Source: Algoriphagus sp.
GTDB lineage: Bacteria > Bacteroidota > Bacteroidia > Cytophagales > Cyclobacteriaceae
Assembly: GCA_029945945.1 (NCBI GenBank)
Contig: JAQSDM010000005.1
Coordinates: 682,001-746,000 of the forward strand
Length of the DNA: 64,000 nucleotides
Direction: 5' to 3'
Shown: positions 36,364 through 44,313 of the stretch, piece after piece
How positions within the stretch are numbered: position 1 is the first letter of the stretch
Layout of the letters: the number at the start of each line of letters is the position of its first letter
Program-made: the position numbers and the translations under genes
The notes under the pieces: model-generated
Database searches by the model: none
Told to the model about the DNA's origin: nothing
Seen by the model: only the letters and a program-made list of their open reading frames with translations

Positions 36364-39300
36364 ATGCTGGATCGGATCATTCAATGGAGTATTGGAAACA
36401 AGCTCATAATTTATCTTTTTATAGCTTTTTGGATTGGCTTTGGGATTTATGCCCTCAGCAATCTTCCTATTGGCGCAGTACCTGACGTCACCAATAATCA
36501 AGTCCAGGTCATCACGACTTCCCGCAATCTATCTACTGAGGATGTAGAGAAATATCTCACCTATCCGGTTGAACTGGAAATGGCAAACCTGCCAGGTGTC
36601 AAGGAAATTCGCTCGATTTCTAAATTTGGCTTATCCGTTGTAACGATTGTTTTTGAAGATGATCTGGGAACTTATCTTCCCAGGCAATTGATCGCTGAGC
36701 GGATCAAAATAGCTCAGGAGAGAATCCCGGCAGGATATGGTCAACCTTTTATGGGGCCGATCACCACGGGATTGGGGGAGATTTACCAGTATGTAATAGA
36801 TGTAAAGCCAGGCTACGAAGACAAGTATTCTATCGCAGATCTGCGGACTATTCAGGATTGGGTAGTGAGAAGGCAGCTGTCCGGGATCTCCGGAGTAGTG
36901 GAAGTAAATACTTGGGGAGGTTTTCTGAAGCAGTATGAAGTAGCGATAAATCCCGAAAGGCTGAAAGCAATGCAAATTAACCTGATGCAGGTCTATGATG
37001 CATTGGCTAAGAATAATTCAATTGCAGGCGGAAGTTACATTGAGAAAACCAATGAAAGCTTTTTTATCCGTGGGGATGGATTGGTTCAGACCCTGGAAGA
37101 TATCGGAAATATTGTCGTTGAAGTCCGTGAAGGAACACCACTTTATATCAGGGATTTAGGTGAAGTCGGGTATGGTCATGCCAATCGGTTCGGCGCAATC
37201 ACTGCAAACGGAGAAGGTGAAAAAGTGCTCGGTCAGGTAATGATGCTCAAAGGAGCCGATTCCAAAGGAACTATCGACAGGGTTAAGGTCAGGTTGGAAG
37301 AAATCAAATCAAGCTTACCTGAAGGAGTTGTTATCAATGGTTTTCTGGATCGATCAGAATTAATTGGAAGGACTACTTTCACCATTGCCGAAAACCTGAT
37401 TTTGGGATGTTTGATTGTGATTTTTGTAGTGGTATTGCTCTTGGGAAATATTCGCTCCGGACTTGTAGTTGCTTCGGTCATCCCGCTGAGTTTGCTCTTC
37501 GCTCTTTCGATGATGTACATTTTCGGTGTTGATGCCAACCTGATGAGCCTGGGAGCAATTGATTTTGGAATTATCATCGATGGGGCAGTTATCATTGTCG
37601 AGTACATAGCCTTCCGTTTTACCCATTCACATAAACATTTTGAGGGGCTTTCTGCCAAAGAAAAGCAAGAGAATAAAGATTCTATCGCACTCAACGGAGC
37701 TTCAAAAATGATGCATTCGGCGATTTTTGGACAAATCATCATCATTATCGTATTTATCCCGATTCTTTCACTTTCAGGGGTTGAGGGGAAAATGTTTCGC
37801 CCAATGGCTGAAGTATTCAGCTTTGCCCTGGTAGGAGCGATGATTTTGGGCTTGACTTATGTGCCGGTGGTTTCCGCAGTATTCTTAAAAACAACCCCTC
37901 CCGGACCTCGTAACGTTTCTACGATTATCATCAACTGGCTGAATAAAATCTATGAACCTACTATCAAATGGGCGCTGAATAACACCAAAATTGTACTTGC
38001 TTCCGCAGGCGGATTATTGGTGGGAACGGTCCTTCTTTTTGCCAGTATGGGGTCTGAATTTGTGCCTACACTGGATGAAGGTGATTTTGTGATTCAGCCT
38101 TTTTTGAAAACAGGCACTACCCTTACCAACACTGTGGAAACGATGACCAAGATTGAGGAAATCCTGATGAAGTTTCCTGAAGTAAACCAAATTGTTACCA
38201 GAATTGGGGCTGCCGAGATCCCAACCGACCCAATGTCTATGGAGGAAGCCGATGTGATCGTGACCCTTCATCCCCCCTCAGAATGGACAACAGTCAAAAC
38301 AAAAGATGAATTAGCAGATAAATTCAAGGAGGCACTCGGAGTGATACCGGGACTTGATTTTGAATTCACGCAGCCTATTGAGATGCGATTTAATGAGTTG
38401 ATTACGGGTGTAAGAGCAGATTTGGCCATCAAGGTTTTTGGAGAAGATCTGGATGTTTTACTCAAAACTGCACAGGAAATTGAAACTGCGATTCAGGAAG
38501 TGGAAGGGGCAGCAGATATAATCGTAGAGAAAGTAGATGGACTTCCTCAAATGAAGATCGAATACAATCGAAGCAAAATCGCTAAATACGGATTGAATAT
38601 CGAAGACCTGAATCAGGTTGTGACCATGGGATTTGCAGGGCTTACAGCAGGGACGGTTTTCGAGGGGGAAAAGCAATTTGATCTGGTCGTTCGGTTTGAT
38701 GAACAGTACCGAAAGGATATTCGAAATCTGGAACAAGCGGCGATTCAGTTGCCATCAGGCGGAAGCGTTCCTCTTTCTGAATTGGCGGAAATCAGCTATA
38801 CCAAAGGACCTGCTAAAATCTCCCGTGACAATACACAGCGAAGGATTGTGGTTGGTGTCAATGTGAGAGACAGAGATCTTCAATCCGTAGTGGACGATAT
38901 CCAGGCGATAATTGCTACTAAGGTGAATGTACCGGAAGGCTATCGGGTAACCTATGGTGGCCAATTTGAAAACCTTCAGCAGGCGCGGGCAAGATTGATG
39001 ATTGCAGTTCCGATTGCATTGGTATTGATTTTTGTGCTGCTCTATTTCGCGTTTTCATCTACCCGCGATGCCTTGATGATTTACTCTGCTATCCCGCTTT
39101 CTGCGATCGGAGGAGTCCTGTTACTATGGATGAGGGATATGCCTTTCAGTATTTCTGCCGGTGTCGGATTTATTGCATTGTTTGGAATTGCCGTCTTGAA
39201 CGGAATTGTATTGATCGAACATTTTAAATCTATGGAATCAAGATTTACTGATTTAAAAGAACTTGTGGTCATCGGTGCCAAAGAGAGGCTAAGACCAGTA

Positions 39301-40695
39301 TTGCTGACTGCTTCAGCAGCAGCCTTGGGATTTTTGCCAATGGCTATTTCCGGTTCGGCGGGAGCGGAGGTTCAGCGACCCTTGGCCACAGTAGTTGTTG
39401 GAGGATTGATTTCTGCAACATTTCTGACCCTGGTGGTTTTGCCGGTGATGTATGTGCTCTTTAAATCCAAAGGTGATAAACCAAAAAAATCGCATAGAAA
39501 AACCGCGTTGAGCCTGTTGATGATCTTTGGTTTTATCGGACTTGGCTTTGCCCAGGAAACCAACTCTCCAATGACTCTGAGCGAGGCATTGAACAGAGCT
39601 CAGTCCGAAAACCTGACTTTGAAAGCCGCAAAACAGGGATTGGAAGTCGCCAATGCAAGAATCGGTGCAGGCTGGAATATAGATAAAACGGTCCTTTACT
39701 ACGGATATGACAAAAATGACATCGCCGAAAACGGAGTCTATAACCGTGTTTGGGGGGCCAGTCAACGATTCGCTTTCCCATCACTTTATGCTGCACAAAA
39801 GAAAGTATTCCAAGATGATGCTCTCATGATGCAATCCAATGTGGACCTTAAAATGCGACAGGTGAATGCAGAGGTAAGCAAAGCCTTTGTCACTTCGGTA
39901 TACTGGAGAGACTTAACAGCTCATTACAACTTTCTTGATTCACTGTATGGTGATTTTTCAAATGCCTCCAAAAGAAGATTTGAAACCGGGGAAAGTAATT
40001 ATTTGGAAAAACTCACCGCATCCGCAAAGCAGCGGGAAATCGGGCTTAAAAAGGAAGAGTCCATCCAACAATATCAAATCGCTTTGCAACAGCTGAAATT
40101 GTTACTCGACTGGGAGGGTGATTTAAATCTGGCAGAGGAAGAAGTTGACTTAAGTCTGATCTCTCCAAGTGACTGGAATGCTCATCCAGGGATCGTTTAT
40201 TTTGAAAATGCGCTTCTACGTGCCGGACACCAGACGCAAGTCGAGAAAAGAAAACTCCTTCCGGATATTCAATTGGATGTATTCAGAGGAACTAATCCAG
40301 GTCCTGAGGCAAAGGTTTATCCCGGGTTTCAGGCAGGACTAGCCATTCCTTTGTTTTTTGGGTCGCAAAAATCTCAGGCAAAAGCTGCTGAATTTGGGAT
40401 GAAGCAACTTGAATTCGAGGGAGCGCAGTACCAAAATCAACTTGAAAATCGATATCAGCAGCTCTTGCTTCAGTTAGAGCAAAACAAAAAAGTGATTACC
40501 TACTACAATGAAGAAGGAAAAAACCTTTCTGAACAACTGATGCAACAAGCACAACGATCATTTCAGGAAGGAGAAATTGACTTTCTTCAATTTGTCCAAC
40601 TCATCGAAAACTCGCGTGGAATCACCTTGCAATACCTGCAAAGCGTTCACGCATATCAACTTACAATTTTAGAAATTAACTATCTGATCAACTGA
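36364..40695 (+). CDS. cusA: CusA/CzcA heavy-metal RND pump fused to a TolC-like outer-membrane channel
   Basis: 1443 aa. Residues 1-1035 form a complete heavy-metal-efflux RND transporter: the N-terminal helix, NNQVQVITTSRNLSTEDVEK, the helix-4 region DFGIIIDGAVIIVEY with its acidic residue, and twelve helices. A linker of about 20 residues then contains a signal-peptide-like segment (about 1040-1062, TALSLLMIFGFIGLGFAQ). The remainder (1065-1443) is a TolC/CusC-type outer-membrane efflux protein with coiled helices. The pump and its channel are thus made as one chain. Cleavage after AQ would free the channel. Followed by the adaptor gene with a one-base overlap. Confidence 0.93.
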   Translation: MLDRIIQWSIGNKLIIYLFIAFWIGFGIYALSNLPIGAVPDVTNNQVQVITTSRNLSTEDVEKYLTYPVELEMANLPGVKEIRSISKFGLSVVTIVFEDDLGTYLPRQLIAERIKIAQERIPAGYGQPFMGPITTGLGEIYQYVIDVKPGYEDKYSIADLRTIQDWVVRRQLSGISGVVEVNTWGGFLKQYEVAINPERLKAMQINLMQVYDALAKNNSIAGGSYIEKTNESFFIRGDGLVQTLEDIGNIVVEVREGTPLYIRDLGEVGYGHANRFGAITANGEGEKVLGQVMMLKGADSKGTIDRVKVRLEEIKSSLPEGVVINGFLDRSELIGRTTFTIAENLILGCLIVIFVVVLLLGNIRSGLVVASVIPLSLLFALSMMYIFGVDANLMSLGAIDFGIIIDGAVIIVEYIAFRFTHSHKHFEGLSAKEKQENKDSIALNGASKMMHSAIFGQIIIIIVFIPILSLSGVEGKMFRPMAEVFSFALVGAMILGLTYVPVVSAVFLKTTPPGPRNVSTIIINWLNKIYEPTIKWALNNTKIVLASAGGLLVGTVLLFASMGSEFVPTLDEGDFVIQPFLKTGTTLTNTVETMTKIEEILMKFPEVNQIVTRIGAAEIPTDPMSMEEADVIVTLHPPSEWTTVKTKDELADKFKEALGVIPGLDFEFTQPIEMRFNELITGVRADLAIKVFGEDLDVLLKTAQEIETAIQEVEGAADIIVEKVDGLPQMKIEYNRSKIAKYGLNIEDLNQVVTMGFAGLTAGTVFEGEKQFDLVVRFDEQYRKDIRNLEQAAIQLPSGGSVPLSELAEISYTKGPAKISRDNTQRRIVVGVNVRDRDLQSVVDDIQAIIATKVNVPEGYRVTYGGQFENLQQARARLMIAVPIALVLIFVLLYFAFSSTRDALMIYSAIPLSAIGGVLLLWMRDMPFSISAGVGFIALFGIAVLNGIVLIEHFKSMESRFTDLKELVVIGAKERLRPVLLTASAAALGFLPMAISGSAGAEVQRPLATVVVGGLISATFLTLVVLPVMYVLFKSKGDKPKKSHRKTALSLLMIFGFIGLGFAQETNSPMTLSEALNRAQSENLTLKAAKQGLEVANARIGAGWNIDKTVLYYGYDKNDIAENGVYNRVWGASQRFAFPSLYAAQKKVFQDDALMMQSNVDLKMRQVNAEVSKAFVTSVYWRDLTAHYNFLDSLYGDFSNASKRRFETGESNYLEKLTASAKQREIGLKKEESIQQYQIALQQLKLLLDWEGDLNLAEEEVDLSLISPSDWNAHPGIVYFENALLRAGHQTQVEKRKLLPDIQLDVFRGTNPGPEAKVYPGFQAGLAIPLFFGSQKSQAKAAEFGMKQLEFEGAQYQNQLENRYQQLLLQLEQNKKVITYYNEEGKNLSEQLMQQAQRSFQEGEIDFLQFVQLIENSRGITLQYLQSVHAYQLTILEINYLIN

Positions 40696-41846
40696 TGGAA
40701 GCTAATACCACCAAAAAAATCTCAGGCTTGATTACACTCGCTTTGGGGCTGATACTTATCAATTGTACTGGCAAAGAAGCGGATACTTCAGAAGCTATTG
40801 AAGTGGCAGGAAGTCCGGAGACGGGCCTTACCCTTACACAGGCTCAATTTGAAACGATGCAAATGGAGTGGGGAAGTCCTGTCATGGAAGAGTTCTCTGA
40901 AGACCTCAAAGTTCAGGGTATGATCAAGGTTCCCATTGAAGGCATGCAAACAATCTCTGCCTACTTTGGAGGATATGTGAGCGGAATGAGGCTACTCGAA
41001 GGTCAGGCTGTCCGCAAGGGCGAAGTCCTTTTCTATCTTGAAAACCCTGAATTCATTCGGTTACAGCAAGATTATCTCGATTCAAAAAGCCAACTGGCCT
41101 ATCTGAAAGCTGACTTCGAAAGACAAAAAACGCTTTATAGTGAGCAAATCGCTGCTCAAAAAAATTACCTCAAAGCAGAAGCTGATTATCAGAGCACCTT
41201 GGCCAAAGCCGAAAGCCTGAAGAAGCAATTGGCAATGATCAATATCAATGTGGAGGAACTGAAGCCTGAGTCAATCAAATCCCGCGTTCCGGTATTTTCA
41301 CCTATTTCAGGCTTTGTAGAAAGTATCCATGTAGTTCCCGGAGCTTTTTTGCCCGCGTCTGAAAAAGCTGTTTCTATCATCAGCAAGTCTCATTTACATG
41401 TCGAGTTGAGTGTGTTTGAAAAAGATGCAATCAGGATCAAGAAAGGTCAGAAGGTTAGTTTTTATTTGCCCGATATGCCGTCAAAGAAATACATGGCTGT
41501 GGTCTTCGTCGTCGGACAATCTATCAATGAGCAGCGCTTTGTGAATGTCCATGCAGAATTGGCTGATGAAAGTCAGGCAGCCGAATTGGTTCCCGGAATG
41601 TTTGTAGATGCGAATATTGGAATGGATCCGCAACAAGGCTGGTCATTGCCTTCCAATGCTCTCATTGAAACTGAAGATGGCTATTATGTATTGGTTCAAA
41701 AAAGTAAAACAGATAAGGGGTTTGAATTGGAGAAAATATTGGTGAAAGTGGGGCGTCAGACTGCCGACCGTACTGAAATTCTTCCTGTTGATGGAATTAA
41801 AGAATCCACTGTGATTCTTGTCAAAGGCGGATTTAATCTGCTTTAA
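40695..41846 (+). CDS. cusB: CusB-like periplasmic adaptor lipoprotein
   Basis: 383 aa. A signal segment ending in LINC makes it a lipoprotein. The protein has the membrane-fusion layout: beta-barrel, lipoyl half-motif (YVSGMRLLEGQAVRKGEVLF), helical hairpin (about 115-180, QQDYLDSKSQLAYLKADFER), second lipoyl half (PVFSPISGFVESIHVVPGAF) and a C-terminal barrel. It would connect the RND part to the TolC part of the upstream fusion. CusB methionine pairs for Cu/Ag binding are not evident, so metal identity is open. Overlaps the cusA stop by one base (TGATG). Confidence 0.93.
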   Translation: MEANTTKKISGLITLALGLILINCTGKEADTSEAIEVAGSPETGLTLTQAQFETMQMEWGSPVMEEFSEDLKVQGMIKVPIEGMQTISAYFGGYVSGMRLLEGQAVRKGEVLFYLENPEFIRLQQDYLDSKSQLAYLKADFERQKTLYSEQIAAQKNYLKAEADYQSTLAKAESLKKQLAMININVEELKPESIKSRVPVFSPISGFVESIHVVPGAFLPASEKAVSIISKSHLHVELSVFEKDAIRIKKGQKVSFYLPDMPSKKYMAVVFVVGQSINEQRFVNVHAELADESQAAELVPGMFVDANIGMDPQQGWSLPSNALIETEDGYYVLVQKSKTDKGFELEKILVKVGRQTADRTEILPVDGIKESTVILVKGGFNLL

Positions 41847-41871
41847 ACAAAAATCTGTTTTTCTTATTTCT

Positions 41872-41897
41872 AAAGACCTCCTTCGGGAGGTTTTTTT
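41872..41897 (+). terminator. Rho-independent terminator with a TTCG tetraloop
   Basis: ACCTCC-TTCG-GGAGGT (41876-41891), extended by an A-tract on the left and seven T on the right. It ends the efflux operon. Confidence 0.92.
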
Positions 41898-42038
41898 GAT
41901 TGGACCTTGGTAGAAATCTGAATATTTATTCACTATCCGTTTCTAAGATATTTTAGGTCTTGCATTTCATTTTCTTATCTTCAAACCCTGTTGGAAGTCT
42001 CACCGAATCATTTCCGAGCCGATATAACCTAAAATAAA

Positions 42039-43127
42039 ATGATGAAAATAAAACTTGTCATTGGATCAATCCTAATGATCCTTTCAGTCAATCTTAAGGC
42101 TCAGACTTATCAAACTGAAAATATTGTGATCATCACTTTAGACGGGTTTCGTTGGCAAGAAATGTTCTCGGGCGCAGATTCCCTTTTGATAGATGATACG
42201 GGAATGATCGAGACACCAGGCTCTTTATTAGGGGGTTTTTGGAATGAAAACCCGATTGAAAGGAGAAAGATGCTAATGCCGTTTTTCTGGGAAACACTTG
42301 CTTCAAAAGGTCAGCTTTATGGCAACCGTGCTTATGGCAATAATGTCAACAACAGTAATAATATGTGGTTTTCATATCCAGGTTACAACGAGGTTTTGAG
42401 CGGATTTGCGGATGACGAGCGGATCAACAGTAATAGCAAAATCAATAACCCGAATGTGACTTTGCTGGAGCATTTAAACAGGATACCCGAATACAAAGGC
42501 AAGGTAATGGCTTTTGGATCATGGGATGTTTTCCCTTTTATCGTCAATGAAGAGCGAAGCGGAATTCCTGTCAATGCAGGTTTTGAAAAAGCAGAGGGAG
42601 CTGATTTGACACCAAACGAAATCCTGATCAACCGGATGCAAGATGAAATCCGAGGTCCTTGGGATGGTGTGAGACTCGATCCGTTTACCCATCATTATGC
42701 GATGGAATCTATGCGAAAGTATAGGCCAAAGGTTGTTTATATCGCTTATGGCGAAACTGACGATTGGGCCCACGGAAATAAATACGATCAATATATTTGG
42801 TCTGCAAAACAAACCGACGCTTACATAAAGGAAATGTGGGAATTCATCCAGTCTGATCCGGAATACAAGGATAAAACTACCATGATTATTACCACAGATC
42901 ATGGCAGAGGAACTTCAAAAACGAGTTGGAAAGGACACGGAGAAAGTATAGTCGGGGCTGGCGAAATTTGGATCGCTGCTATCGGGCCTGATACTCCGGC
43001 GACCGGTGAGATGAAGACTGAAGGACAATGGCATTCAGCAATGATTGCCAGGACTATTTTTCAATTACTTGGAATGGAATACCCGGACTCAAAAGCTGCT
43101 CCTTTAATTCAGGAAATGATCAAATGA
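42039..43127 (+). CDS. Secreted alkaline-phosphatase-superfamily hydrolase
   Basis: 362 aa with a signal peptide (ending KAQ, residue 22). The fold is indicated by IVIITLDGFRWQEMFSGAD with the first metal Asp, the WFSYPGYNEVLSGFADDERI stretch with a likely Ser nucleophile, YGETDDWAHGNKYDQYI, and MIITTDHGRGT (metal ligands Asp-His). These indicate two metal sites in the periplasm. The substrate could be a phosphomonoester, diester or sulfate ester; class cannot be set from this. The stop overlaps the next ATG (ATGA, 43124-43127). Confidence 0.85.
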   Translation: MMKIKLVIGSILMILSVNLKAQTYQTENIVIITLDGFRWQEMFSGADSLLIDDTGMIETPGSLLGGFWNENPIERRKMLMPFFWETLASKGQLYGNRAYGNNVNNSNNMWFSYPGYNEVLSGFADDERINSNSKINNPNVTLLEHLNRIPEYKGKVMAFGSWDVFPFIVNEERSGIPVNAGFEKAEGADLTPNEILINRMQDEIRGPWDGVRLDPFTHHYAMESMRKYRPKVVYIAYGETDDWAHGNKYDQYIWSAKQTDAYIKEMWEFIQSDPEYKDKTTMIITTDHGRGTSKTSWKGHGESIVGAGEIWIAAIGPDTPATGEMKTEGQWHSAMIARTIFQLLGMEYPDSKAAPLIQEMIK

Positions 43128-43732
43128 AGATAATTAGTACACTTTTCACTCTTCTTTTTGTTCAGGTTTGCTTTGCGCAGCAAATTACCTTTCGAAACGA
43201 AATGGGTGGCTTGATCACGCAGGAGGAATTTGAAGAGAAGATCACCAACGGACCTTACTTTGGAGTTCCGGGTTCGGTATCCAATGAAAAGTTGCTCATT
43301 CACAGAATGCCTTTTGGGAATGTTGAGCCTGATTTATTTTACCGGATCCTGGGAATGGAAGAGGCACTGAAGGAAGGGAAATCCTTGGTTGTGATATTTT
43401 ACCCGGGGAAAGATGAGTGTAATTCGACTGGTTCTCAGGCAAATGATGTTTCCCATTTCAAAAAAAGCTATGATTATCTGATTATTGGAACTTCCAAAAG
43501 AGATGCGGCTGAGCCTGTTTATATTTATAAAAATCCGCATGGATTGGAAAAATACAAAGGGATAATGGAGTGGATTCCTGACCCGGATGCAACCTTTGAA
43601 AAGAACTTTTTTAAATATCCATACCCTTGTCGTAGCTTTGTAGTCATTCATCCCAGCGGAGAATACCGAGCGATTTTTGGAGAATTTCCTGATTCTCAGA
43701 TTATTCAAGCGCTGAAAATCCTCAATAAATAA
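43124..43732 (+). CDS. Small secreted protein of unknown function, coupled to the phosphatase
   Basis: 202 aa from ATG 43124; a longer in-frame start at 43028 lies inside the previous gene and lacks the signal peptide right at its start. Signal peptide of about 18 residues (FVQVCFAQ). The mature part contains HRMPFGNVEPDLFYRILGME and SLVVIFYPGKDECNSTGSQA, a thioredoxin-like strand-turn pattern but without a CxxC pair. Translationally coupled to the phosphatase, so the two proteins probably work together. No family is recognised. Confidence 0.7.
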   Translation: MKIISTLFTLLFVQVCFAQQITFRNEMGGLITQEEFEEKITNGPYFGVPGSVSNEKLLIHRMPFGNVEPDLFYRILGMEEALKEGKSLVVIFYPGKDECNSTGSQANDVSHFKKSYDYLIIGTSKRDAAEPVYIYKNPHGLEKYKGIMEWIPDPDATFEKNFFKYPYPCRSFVVIHPSGEYRAIFGEFPDSQIIQALKILNK

Positions 43733-43747
43733 GCCTAATCCAGAAAG

Positions 43748-44263
43748 ATGGTTGATATAAGAATTGCTAATAGAAAAGATATTCCCTCTTTGGTCGAGAT
43801 GGCCAGAACTTCTTTTTTAGAGGCTTTTACCGCTCAGAATAAACCTGAAAATGTGAAAGCATATCTGGAAGAAGCTTTCACCGAAGAGCAGTTTCTGGAA
43901 GAAATGGAGGAGCCTTCTTCTACTTTTTACATTGCTGAAGTTGAAGGAAAATTAGTGGCCTATTCCAAGCTCAATTTGATACCTGCCCAAACGGATGTTC
44001 ACGATCCGGAAAGTCTGGAAGTAGCAAGGCTGTATGTGCTGGAAGAATTTCACGGATTGGGAATTGGGTCAATACTAATGGAATTTGCAATACAGTTTGC
44101 AAAGCAAAACGGAAAGAAATACCTCTGGCTGGGAGTATGGGAAAAAAATGAGAAAGCCCTTCGCTTTTATGAGAATAAAGGTTTTCGCCGGTTCGGACAG
44201 CATCCGTTCCCGTTTGGAGATGAAGTGCAGACGGATTACCTGATGAGGATAGATTTCGAATAG
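43748..44263 (+). CDS. GNAT family N-acetyltransferase
   Basis: 171 aa. GNAT fold: strand start VDIRIANRKDIPSLVEMART, then the acetyl-CoA site EVARLYVLEEFHGLGIGSIL with the R/Q-x-x-G-x-G/A loop, and the final ALRFYENKGFRRFGQHPF. The length and pattern resemble spermidine/aminoacyl acetyltransferases of the PaiA-like group, but the substrate is not defined. It is read in the same direction as its neighbours, 15 bases after the preceding gene. Confidence 0.9.
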   Translation: MVDIRIANRKDIPSLVEMARTSFLEAFTAQNKPENVKAYLEEAFTEEQFLEEMEEPSSTFYIAEVEGKLVAYSKLNLIPAQTDVHDPESLEVARLYVLEEFHGLGIGSILMEFAIQFAKQNGKKYLWLGVWEKNEKALRFYENKGFRRFGQHPFPFGDEVQTDYLMRIDFE

Positions 44264-44313
44264 TGTATTTTTTGAGCAAAATCCTTATTTTCAGCTCAAA
44301 CAAGAGTTTATTT

